From a bacterium (lineage in GTDB: Bacteria > UBA9089 > UBA9088 > JAGUXG01): DNA of 13,413 bases. A program made the translations under genes and the position numbers. Positions 5,685-13,109 of this stretch are shown in pieces (the stretch's first letter is position 1; each line of letters begins with the position of its first letter). The stretch lies in assembly GCA_030018505.1 (NCBI GenBank), contig JASEHO010000032.1:1-13413 (forward strand), given 5' to 3'. The notes beneath the pieces were generated by a model. It did no database searches and had not been told where the DNA came from. It worked only from the letters and a program-made list of their open reading frames with translations.

Positions 5685-6782
5685 TTAAATAATCTCCCCT
5701 TTTTCCATTCTCTCTTCTATCGCAGTCTGAATAAGGCTTTCTTCTATTCCATCTACCACCTTTACCTCTCCTATCCTATTAGGCAGAACAAGCCTTGTCT
5801 TACCTAAAAATTTTTTGTCGTGAAGAAGGGCTTCCATTATCTTTTGGCTTTCAGAGCCTTTAATCTCTGTGCAAAGCCCAATCCTTTTCAGAAGTTCCTC
5901 CAGTCTATTCTTCTCTTCTTTGGATAGCATTCCAAGATGACAGGCTATAGAAGAAGCGGCTACCATACCTACAGATACCGCCTCTCCATGGCTCAGCTTA
6001 TATGTATTCTCAATGGCATGACCTATAGTATGCCCAAAGTTTAACTTTGCCCTTATTCCTTTTGTGTCTCTCTCATCCTTTGCCACTATATCCGCTTTCA
6101 TTTTATAGCAAGAAGAGACAACATATTCTAAAGAAGAGGCTTCAAGAAGCAATATCTTTTCAAAATTATCCTCAATATAGGCAAAGAATTTCTCATCACA
6201 AATGACACCATACTTCACTATCTCAGCCATAGCAGAGAGTATCTCTTTTTTGGGAAGGCTTGAAAGCAAAGAAAGGTCAGACAGGACAAGTCTTGGCTGA
6301 TGGAAACTACCAACAAGATTCTTTATCCCACAGAAGTTTATGGCACACTTTCCGCCTATGCCTGCATCTACATTTGAAAGGAGTGTTGTCGGAATCTGGA
6401 TGTAGTCTATTCCCCTTTTGTAAATGGCACTGGCAAACCCTCCCAGGTCCCCAACAACCCCACCGCCTAAAGTGGCTACAAAACACCTTTTCTTTCCCGG
6501 CTCATCGAACCTTACCAGCTCTTGCAGAACCATTTGCAGAGATTCCCAAGATTTATCACTCTCTTCCTCTCCAAAGAGAGAAGATCTTACAGAAAACCTT
6601 TTTCTATGGAAAGATTCAACGCACCTATCTCCATACAAGGAAAATATAGACCTCTGAGATACCAGAAAAACGCTATCTCCCAGGTTCAATCCCTCCACTA
6701 TCTCTCCTACCCTATCCAAAAGACCAAAGCCTATGATGATAGAATAGCTTCTCTCTCCAAGTTCAACCTCAATCCTTTTCAT
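5685..6782 (-). CDS. aroB: 3-dehydroquinate synthase (complete copy)
   Basis: Second step of the shikimate pathway in the cytoplasm: converts DAHP to 3-dehydroquinate using NAD and a divalent metal. At 365 residues it has the normal length. NAD-binding GGGVVGDLGGF (106-116), PTTLLSNVDAGIGGK (131-145), the AEIVKYG motif with metal ligand E187 and catalytic K190, FGHTIGHAIE with H251, and SHGEAV with H265 are all present. The ATG overlaps the TGA of the ligase reading frame by the ATGA arrangement (6779-6782), so translation was coupled to the ligase gene. After the tandem duplication, the frame directly upstream is only a headless ligase fragment, which may lower AroB translation. The start is fixed by the overlap and by the conserved N-terminus. 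Confidence 0.97.
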   Translation of the reverse strand: MKRIEVELGERSYSIIIGFGLLDRVGEIVEGLNLGDSVFLVSQRSIFSLYGDRCVESFHRKRFSVRSSLFGEEESDKSWESLQMVLQELVRFDEPGKKRCFVATLGGGVVGDLGGFASAIYKRGIDYIQIPTTLLSNVDAGIGGKCAINFCGIKNLVGSFHQPRLVLSDLSLLSSLPKKEILSAMAEIVKYGVICDEKFFAYIEDNFEKILLLEASSLEYVVSSCYKMKADIVAKDERDTKGIRAKLNFGHTIGHAIENTYKLSHGEAVSVGMVAASSIACHLGMLSKEEKNRLEELLKRIGLCTEIKGSESQKIMEALLHDKKFLGKTRLVLPNRIGEVKVVDGIEESLIQTAIEERMEKGEII

Positions 6783-8054
6783 CTCGAAAGATTAAAGACC
6801 ATAGAATCAGCATAGTTTTTCATAGAAGAAAGTCTCTCTTTCTCCCCTGGATACCTTTCCATCTCAATCTGGGCAGACTTAGACGCCATCTCATACTGCT
6901 TCAAAGCATCGTTTGGTCTTTGCAGACTGAGGTATATATCCCCAAGGCTTATTAGGCTGAAGGTATGGTTGGGGTTTATATCTATAATCTTTTGGTAGCA
7001 GTCTATCACCTCATCAATCTTTCCCTGCTTCTTATAAAGGACCGCCAGATTCAGATAGGCTTCAGTGAAGATAGGCATAAGCTCTAAGGCATACCTATAT
7101 TCTTTGATGGCCAATTCAGCCTCTTTTTCATCGCCTGATAGATATAAAATGGTATGGAGACCGCCCAAAAGATTGTAGAAGAAGCCATTGGTTGGAGTGA
7201 TGGATAAGGCTTTATGTGCCGCAGTAAAGCATTTATCTGCCCACTTTCTTTGCGATTGGACTGATGAGCTTTGAGCCTTCATAAATAGGGATTCGCACAG
7301 GGTCTCATAGTAATAAACCTCCTTTGGATGATAAGATATGGCTCTTTCAGAATAAAGAATAGCATTATCAAACTGACCAGATTCCTTAGCACTTATAGCC
7401 TTCTTAAAATGGGTATCCGCAGTGTAAATTGGAATGATAGAGATAAGCCCCAGGATTATAAATACTGAGACAACGCCAAGACCCATCCATCTTCTGCTTC
7501 CGATAGATACCCTCTGAATCTTTGCTCTATCTTCTTTTATCAGAAGAACTGCGGATAAGCCCAAAAGAGTCCAGAATGTCGTTGTATAGGAGACCATAGA
7601 AAAGTTAAATTGACCCTGAAGGAAATAGGCAAGAAAGCCTGCGCCCAAGCCTCCTGCCATCAGCTTATCCTTCTTTCGTATCTTGAGAATTACCCATCCC
7701 AAAGCCAGCCAGAACCAGAGGTAGATAAGAAGCCCTGTAATTCCCCGTGTCACTCCCATATCAATCGTTTCATTATGCGACCTGTCTGCCTTCACATTAT
7801 GTCCTCCAACAACCTCAAGCTCCTTTGGCTCATACTTTGGATAGGCAAGCCTCATTGCCTCTATTCCACAGCCGAACAAGGGATAGGCAAGGGTTGTTCG
7901 TATCCCTGCTTGCCAGAGGTAGAGTCGCTCAAGGGCTGTCCCACCAATACTAACTCCCTTTTCTTTCTTCTCAAAAGTTGCCATCAGCCTGCTTATTGGA
8001 GATGTTGAAGGGTTTAGGCAGAAGAGAATGAAGGCAATTAAAACAATTATCCCT
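6419..8054. repeat. Tandem duplication unit 1 (1636 bp)
   Basis: Matches 8055-9690 with a constant offset of 1636. The only differences found by eye are G6465 versus A8101 and C6693 versus T8329, both synonymous in aroB. It contains the first 122 codons of aroB and the last 424 codons of the ligase. The boundaries differ outside the unit: CCCCTTTTG on the left, CCAGTC on the right. The junction shows only one ambiguous base, so the event was not driven by long homology. Confidence 0.95.
6779..8053 (-). pseudogene. Headless duplicate of the O-antigen ligase (C-terminal part)
   Basis: Carries residues 251-674 of the neighbouring complete ligase, apparently without amino-acid change, including the SHNE loop and the TPR tail. 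The first 250 residues, with several membrane helices and the TKTRGGW motif, are missing. The frame remains open upstream to an ATG at 8122, but those 23 codons are aroB DNA read in the wrong frame. A start near 8122 would therefore give a chimera with an unnatural N-terminus. It directly follows the AroB stub, whose stop codon lies at the junction, and overlaps the intact aroB start by ATGA. Most likely non-functional as a ligase. A soluble TPR fragment could only arise from an internal start. Confidence 0.85.
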
Positions 8055-8418
8055 TGTAAATGGCACTGGCAAACCCTCCCAGGTCCCCAACAACCCCACC
8101 ACCTAAAGTGGCTACAAAACACCTTTTCTTTCCCGGCTCATCGAACCTTACCAGCTCTTGCAGAACCATTTGCAGAGATTCCCAAGATTTATCACTCTCT
8201 TCCTCTCCAAAGAGAGAAGATCTTACAGAAAACCTTTTTCTATGGAAAGATTCAACGCACCTATCTCCATACAAGGAAAATATAGACCTCTGAGATACCA
8301 GAAAAACGCTATCTCCCAGGTTCAATCCTTCCACTATCTCTCCTACCCTATCCAAAAGACCAAAGCCTATGATGATAGAATAGCTTCTCTCTCCAAGTTC
8401 AACCTCAATCCTTTTCAT
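8047..8418 (-). pseudogene. Truncated duplicate of aroB (N-terminal stub)
   Basis: Encodes AroB residues 1-122, identical to the complete copy, then one Gly and a stop created at the duplication junction. It ends after the NAD-binding glycine-rich motif and lacks the substrate pocket, the AEIVKYG segment and all three metal ligands, so it cannot be an active synthase. It overlaps the stop of the full ligase by ATGA, and is therefore positioned to be translated efficiently as a 123-residue fragment. Its two nucleotide differences from the complete gene are both silent. Confidence 0.9.
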
Positions 8419-9690
8419 CTCGAAAGATTAAAGACCATAGAATCAGCATAGTTTTTCATAGAAGAAAGTCTCTCTTTCTCCCCTGGATACCTTTCCATCT
8501 CAATCTGGGCAGACTTAGACGCCATCTCATACTGCTTCAAAGCATCGTTTGGTCTTTGCAGACTGAGGTATATATCCCCAAGGCTTATTAGGCTGAAGGT
8601 ATGGTTGGGGTTTATATCTATAATCTTTTGGTAGCAGTCTATCACCTCATCAATCTTTCCCTGCTTCTTATAAAGGACCGCCAGATTCAGATAGGCTTCA
8701 GTGAAGATAGGCATAAGCTCTAAGGCATACCTATATTCTTTGATGGCCAATTCAGCCTCTTTTTCATCGCCTGATAGATATAAAATGGTATGGAGACCGC
8801 CCAAAAGATTGTAGAAGAAGCCATTGGTTGGAGTGATGGATAAGGCTTTATGTGCCGCAGTAAAGCATTTATCTGCCCACTTTCTTTGCGATTGGACTGA
8901 TGAGCTTTGAGCCTTCATAAATAGGGATTCGCACAGGGTCTCATAGTAATAAACCTCCTTTGGATGATAAGATATGGCTCTTTCAGAATAAAGAATAGCA
9001 TTATCAAACTGACCAGATTCCTTAGCACTTATAGCCTTCTTAAAATGGGTATCCGCAGTGTAAATTGGAATGATAGAGATAAGCCCCAGGATTATAAATA
9101 CTGAGACAACGCCAAGACCCATCCATCTTCTGCTTCCGATAGATACCCTCTGAATCTTTGCTCTATCTTCTTTTATCAGAAGAACTGCGGATAAGCCCAA
9201 AAGAGTCCAGAATGTCGTTGTATAGGAGACCATAGAAAAGTTAAATTGACCCTGAAGGAAATAGGCAAGAAAGCCTGCGCCCAAGCCTCCTGCCATCAGC
9301 TTATCCTTCTTTCGTATCTTGAGAATTACCCATCCCAAAGCCAGCCAGAACCAGAGGTAGATAAGAAGCCCTGTAATTCCCCGTGTCACTCCCATATCAA
9401 TCGTTTCATTATGCGACCTGTCTGCCTTCACATTATGTCCTCCAACAACCTCAAGCTCCTTTGGCTCATACTTTGGATAGGCAAGCCTCATTGCCTCTAT
9501 TCCACAGCCGAACAAGGGATAGGCAAGGGTTGTTCGTATCCCTGCTTGCCAGAGGTAGAGTCGCTCAAGGGCTGTCCCACCAATACTAACTCCCTTTTCT
9601 TTCTTCTCAAAAGTTGCCATCAGCCTGCTTATTGGAGATGTTGAAGGGTTTAGGCAGAAGAGAATGAAGGCAATTAAAACAATTATCCCT
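8055..9690. repeat. Tandem duplication unit 2 (1636 bp)
   Basis: Second, head-to-tail copy of 6419-8054. It contains the aroB stub and the C-terminal part of the complete ligase gene. Because 1636 is not a multiple of three, crossing the junction changes frame, which produces the aroB stub's stop and the out-of-frame head on the ligase fragment. Confidence 0.95.
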
Positions 9691-10439
9691 CCAGTCTTTA
9701 CCTCCTTCTTTTGCAAGATAGACCTTCCTGCTAACAGAAAGAAGATGGGAAGGCTTAGACCAAACCCTACCCAGCCACCCCTTGTTTTTGTAAGAAGAAG
9801 CCCAAGAAGAAGTGTTAAGAATGCCACAGCCCAGAAGATATTTGGTTTGCTCCTTTTCTTCTTATCCTCAGCAAGGTAAAGGACAAGGCTCAAGGGAATA
9901 GCCATCACTAAGTATGCAGCCAAAAAGTTCTGGTTGCCAAATGTGGATAGGGGAATTATACCTGCCTGCCATTTTCCAGCCTCACCTCCAAGCCACTGGT
10001 ATATTCCATAAAGAGCAGAGATAACCCCTACCACCACAATCACCTTGAAGAATCGCATCACTCTACTTGGGGGAATAAAGTTTATTACAGAATAAAAGAG
10101 AATGATATAGCAAAGGAAGGTGGTTAATCCCTCAAACCTTCTGTATGTCCCCAAAAAGCTCACCCAGGGGCTGACAGAAAAAAGGGTTGAAAGTATGGTT
10201 ATGCCAAGAAAAGCAAGGACAGGCATATCTAATGGACTCCTTTTGACCTGAGGAAGTAGTATCAATCTTGCCAGGCCAACCCATAATATGAGTAGGGTAA
10301 GTCCTCGCAGAAGAAGAGCCTTGGATAGGTCAAAGGTCAGATAGATATTGGTGTCATAATAAAGTGGCACACCAATAAGTGTAGCTAAGAGTAAATATTC
10401 TATAGCCTTAGAATAGCTTTCTGGGTTTTTTAGATTCAT
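8415..10439 (-). CDS. O-antigen ligase family protein with TPR tail (complete)
   Basis: Inner-membrane protein of the Wzy/WaaL-like family, which transfers or polymerises lipid-linked glycans on the periplasmic face. The 674 residues begin with about ten hydrophobic helices up to about residue 440. TKTRGGWVGF (217-226) and the periplasmic-loop motif ADRSHNETIDMGVTRG (339-354, H343) are the family signatures. A further membrane segment near 435-455 is followed by a tetratricopeptide region to the C-terminus (for example EAYLNLAVLYKKQGKIDEVI and SLISLGDIYLSLQRPNDALK), probably for protein contacts in the periplasm. This ligase-plus-TPR layout is common in environmental bacteria. Whether the substrate is O-antigen, another polysaccharide or a glycoprotein glycan is open. 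No Shine-Dalgarno is evident at the ATG, and the upstream 200 bp is repeat B. Its stop overlaps the aroB stub. Confidence 0.9.
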   Translation of the reverse strand: MNLKNPESYSKAIEYLLLATLIGVPLYYDTNIYLTFDLSKALLLRGLTLLILWVGLARLILLPQVKRSPLDMPVLAFLGITILSTLFSVSPWVSFLGTYRRFEGLTTFLCYIILFYSVINFIPPSRVMRFFKVIVVVGVISALYGIYQWLGGEAGKWQAGIIPLSTFGNQNFLAAYLVMAIPLSLVLYLAEDKKKRSKPNIFWAVAFLTLLLGLLLTKTRGGWVGFGLSLPIFFLLAGRSILQKKEVKTGGIIVLIAFILFCLNPSTSPISRLMATFEKKEKGVSIGGTALERLYLWQAGIRTTLAYPLFGCGIEAMRLAYPKYEPKELEVVGGHNVKADRSHNETIDMGVTRGITGLLIYLWFWLALGWVILKIRKKDKLMAGGLGAGFLAYFLQGQFNFSMVSYTTTFWTLLGLSAVLLIKEDRAKIQRVSIGSRRWMGLGVVSVFIILGLISIIPIYTADTHFKKAISAKESGQFDNAILYSERAISYHPKEVYYYETLCESLFMKAQSSSVQSQRKWADKCFTAAHKALSITPTNGFFYNLLGGLHTILYLSGDEKEAELAIKEYRYALELMPIFTEAYLNLAVLYKKQGKIDEVIDCYQKIIDINPNHTFSLISLGDIYLSLQRPNDALKQYEMASKSAQIEMERYPGEKERLSSMKNYADSMVFNLSR

Positions 10440-10442
10440 TTG

Positions 10443-10639
10443 TAACTATTTAGCCAGGCAAAGCAGACCAGGTAAAAAGGGAATTCAATGTAAAATTATC
10501 AATTAGCAATTATCAATTAACATTTGAAGAAGAGGAGTAATTTTGAATTGATAGTTTAGGATTGTTTAGTTTTGCATTTTACATTGAATTTTTCACTCAC
10601 CGAGAGAGAGATTATTACTCAAGATGGGTAAAGTGTTAC
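10443..10639. repeat. AT-rich intergenic repeat, copy B, with boundary motif
   Basis: Occupies the gap between the isocitrate dehydrogenase stop and the ligase start. It shares ordered blocks with copy A (5502-5678), including CCAGGTAAAAAGGGAATTCA. AATTCAATGTAAAAT (10482-10496) and ATTTTACATTGAATT (10576-10590) are perfect 15-bp inverted arms. GTAAAGTGTTAC (10628-10639), preceded by CAAGATGG, lies 6 bases from the dehydrogenase stop, exactly as in copy A relative to aroB. No coding content. Any ligase promoter must lie inside it. Confidence 0.65.
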
Positions 10640-10645
10640 GATTCA

Positions 10646-11614
10646 TTACAGTGCTTCTATAACAGCATCTCTCATCCTGGATAAAGAGCCAACACCACCT
10701 AAGTCAGGGGTGATAACATCTTTATTCTTCAGGGTAGCAGATATTGCCTCTTCTATCTTCCTGGCTACATCCTGTTTTCCTATATGTTTTAGCATCATCA
10801 CCGCAGAAAGGAGTGCGGCTAATGGGTTTGCCCTATCCTGGCCTTTGTACTTTGGAGCAGAGCCATGGACAGGCTCAAATAGGGCAATCTCTTCTCCAAA
10901 GTTTGCGCCAGCAGCTAAGCCCAATCCGCCGACAAGCCCAGCACACAGGTCAGAGAGGATGTCTCCAAAAAGGTTTGTCGCCACAATGAGATCATAATCC
11001 TCTGGCTTTTTGACTAATTGCATACACATATTGTCTATAATTCTATCCTCAAAAAGAATTTCTGGATAAGAAAGGGCTATCTTTCTTGCTGTTTCAAGGA
11101 ATAGACCACAGGTGCACTTAAGGATATTTGCCTTATGGATGGCAGTCACCTTCTTCCTACCCTCTTTCCTGGCATACTCAAACCCAAATTTGACAATCCT
11201 CTCTGAAGCAAATCTGGTGATTATCCTGATAGACTCAGCCGCATCCTTGCCGACAAAATGCTCTATGCCTGAATATAGCCCCTCTGTATTCTCACGAATG
11301 ATAACCAGGTCTATATTTTCATACCTTCCAGGCATCAAGCTCTTTGCTGGTCTAACCCCAGCGTATAGGTCAAGCCTCTGCCTCAAGGTTACATTTATTG
11401 ACCGAAAGCCCTTTCCAACAGGCGTGGTGATTGGCCCCTTTAAGCCAACCTTATTCCTTTTAAGCGAGTTAATAATCGGCTCAACATCAGGCATTTCCTC
11501 ATTCCAAATAACCTCATCCCATTCTATCCCAGCCCCTCCTGCTTCCAATATTTGGCAAACTGCTCCAATAATCTCAGGACCTATCCCATCACCTTTAACC
11601 AATGTTATCTTCAT
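10646..11614 (-). CDS. NAD-type isocitrate dehydrogenase (IDH/IMDH family)
   Basis: Metal-dependent beta-decarboxylating dehydrogenase, most likely oxidising isocitrate to 2-oxoglutarate in the cytoplasm. The N-terminal GDGIGPEI (9-16) is followed by the substrate-recognition motif RSINVTLRQRLDLYAGVRP (71-89), whose S-x-N-x-x-LR pattern is that of isocitrate rather than isopropylmalate enzymes. IRENTEGLYSG (106-116), K161 in HKANILK, D194, D218 and D222 in NLFGDILSDL, and the nucleotide-loop HGSAPKYKGQDRANP (250-264) are present. In the usual KxxDGLF segment the Asp is Cys (KCTCGLF). The length of 322 fits short NAD-linked enzymes. It lies 11 bases after the stop of the patatin-like gene, so they are probably co-transcribed. 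Homoisocitrate dehydrogenase is an alternative. Confidence 0.88.
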   Translation of the reverse strand: MKITLVKGDGIGPEIIGAVCQILEAGGAGIEWDEVIWNEEMPDVEPIINSLKRNKVGLKGPITTPVGKGFRSINVTLRQRLDLYAGVRPAKSLMPGRYENIDLVIIRENTEGLYSGIEHFVGKDAAESIRIITRFASERIVKFGFEYARKEGRKKVTAIHKANILKCTCGLFLETARKIALSYPEILFEDRIIDNMCMQLVKKPEDYDLIVATNLFGDILSDLCAGLVGGLGLAAGANFGEEIALFEPVHGSAPKYKGQDRANPLAALLSAVMMLKHIGKQDVARKIEEAISATLKNKDVITPDLGGVGSLSRMRDAVIEAL

Positions 11615-11625
11615 CTTTTTATGGA

Positions 11626-13104
11626 TTATGGCAAGAGATCAGAGATCTCAGGGAGAATAGAAGCTGTAGCAGATGCGGCTATCTCCTCTATTCTTTCTAA
11701 TTTTGAAAAACATGCCCAGGAGAGCTCTTTCGGAGAAAATTCTATCAGAAATCTTCTGAAAAACTCGGGCTTTTCCCTATGAAGCAACATCCATCTTGCT
11801 CTCAAGATAGCCTCTTTCTTGGAGACAAAACTATCTTTTGGCTTTCCTATCGGTTCTATGGTGACAGACAGGCTTGCACCTTTCTCAAATAAGATCTTTT
11901 CTCCTGTTGGGTCAACAAGCCTTCCATCAGCTAATAACTGTTCTCCTTTTATTAGAGGCTTGAAGATTCCAGGTATTGAGAGTGTAGATAAGACTGCCTC
12001 AGAAAGGCTTCCATCCTCTAAGACAACCCTATCTTGAGAGTTTAGATCTGTTACTGAAATATATAAAGGTATAGGAAGGTTAGATAGGGTTGTTTTGCCA
12101 AATAAACCATCAAGCCATTTAGAAAGCCTACTTTGAGAAAAGAAGATCTCTTTGGTCAATGAAGAGAGAGCCCTTCGTATCTCTTCTACAGAAAGCCCCA
12201 TAGCTACCAAAGCTCCAACAATAGCAGAAGAACCTGTAGCGGATATTAGATCGCAAGGAAGCCTTTTTTCCTCCCAAACAGAGAAAAACCCGAGCGCCCC
12301 CAATCCCCAGGCAAGGTCTCCTCCTAAACCTATGCCTATACCTATACCCGCCTTTGTCCTGGCACACCTGGCCACCCTTTCCCAATTTAATCCAGTAGAA
12401 AATACAGCATCAGCCAACTCTGTTGCCCCTTTCAAGCCATCTTGTTTGCTCTCATAAGACCTGATAATGATATAATCAAACCTCTCTGTGAGAGGAACAA
12501 TAAGGGAGGCAGACTCTCTTTTAGAAAGCACTGTTATATCTTTTTGAATAGCCTCTATTCCTTCCATCTGAAAAGGTTCTGGTTGGACTACAACTATCCT
12601 TTTGCCTAAAATCTTGGGAAGTTTCTTAAGAATAGCCTTTTTGAGAGATGCTTTGCTTTCTATGGTGACAATAACTGATGGCTTCTTTTGGCTGATATGC
12701 TTCTTTGTGTAGCTTCTATAAAGCCTCTCCTTTAAGATATGGGTGAGGGATGTTTCTAATTTAGAGTCTTCTTTAAGGATAGAATCAAAATCAGACTTTG
12801 AGAGGGAGAGAAGCTCTGTATCAACCACAGCCCTTACTGTAGCTGCCCTTTCCTGTTCAGTCAGAAGTGCCATCTCTCCAAAGCAATCCCCTTTCTTTAG
12901 GCTGGCAAGAGGTCTTCCACCTGAGACAACATCGCAACTGCCTGATTTTATGATATAGAAGGAATCGGCTTTACTGCCCTCTGAGAAGATAAGGTCTCCT
13001 CCATCTACCCATTCCTCTTTGAACCGCAAAGAGATAGCCTTCAATTGGCTCTCTTTCAGGTGAGAAAATAGTGGCGTATCCTTCAACATCTCCCAAGTTT
13101 CCAT
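11626..13104 (-). CDS. Cyclic-nucleotide-binding/patatin-like protein with altered catalytic site
   Basis: 492-residue fusion. Residues 8-125 form a CRP-like cyclic-nucleotide-binding domain with a phosphate-binding cassette FGEMALLTEQERAATVRA (75-92; E77 and R86 intact), so ligand binding is plausible. Residues 142-235 form an intermediate alpha/beta domain seen in related proteins. From about 253 to the end comes a patatin-like phospholipase domain of the NTE/RssA type. Its key sites are changed. The nucleophile elbow DLiaGtSiGAlvGAL reads DLISATGSSAIVGAL (285-299), with no length change, putting Gly at the catalytic Ser position. The GGGGARG oxyanion motif reads GGDLAWG (261-267). The partner Asp is kept in ADGRLVDP (392-399). 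I infer a sensor or scaffold without lipase activity, or a shifted Ser (S292/S293). No membrane segment is seen. It starts 5 bases after the nfo stop and has no clear ribosome binding site, suggesting coupling to nfo. Confidence 0.88.
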   Translation of the reverse strand: METWEMLKDTPLFSHLKESQLKAISLRFKEEWVDGGDLIFSEGSKADSFYIIKSGSCDVVSGGRPLASLKKGDCFGEMALLTEQERAATVRAVVDTELLSLSKSDFDSILKEDSKLETSLTHILKERLYRSYTKKHISQKKPSVIVTIESKASLKKAILKKLPKILGKRIVVVQPEPFQMEGIEAIQKDITVLSKRESASLIVPLTERFDYIIIRSYESKQDGLKGATELADAVFSTGLNWERVARCARTKAGIGIGIGLGGDLAWGLGALGFFSVWEEKRLPCDLISATGSSAIVGALVAMGLSVEEIRRALSSLTKEIFFSQSRLSKWLDGLFGKTTLSNLPIPLYISVTDLNSQDRVVLEDGSLSEAVLSTLSIPGIFKPLIKGEQLLADGRLVDPTGEKILFEKGASLSVTIEPIGKPKDSFVSKKEAILRARWMLLHREKPEFFRRFLIEFSPKELSWACFSKLERIEEIAASATASILPEISDLLP

Positions 13105-13109
13105 AGTTT

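Noticed and set aside
6779..8122. A 447-residue open frame read as a separate complete membrane protein starting at 8122
   Set aside because: Its first 23 codons are aroB DNA in the wrong frame. The remainder duplicates the C-terminal part of the ligase, so it is a duplication by-product.
6419..9690. Composite transposon or insertion sequence behind the duplication
   Set aside because: The units are direct, have no terminal inverted repeats or transposase, and consist only of ligase and aroB coding sequence.
11112..11660. Plus-strand 182-codon open frame with hydrophobic patches
   Set aside because: It is the antisense shadow of isocitrate dehydrogenase, which carries all family motifs on the minus strand.
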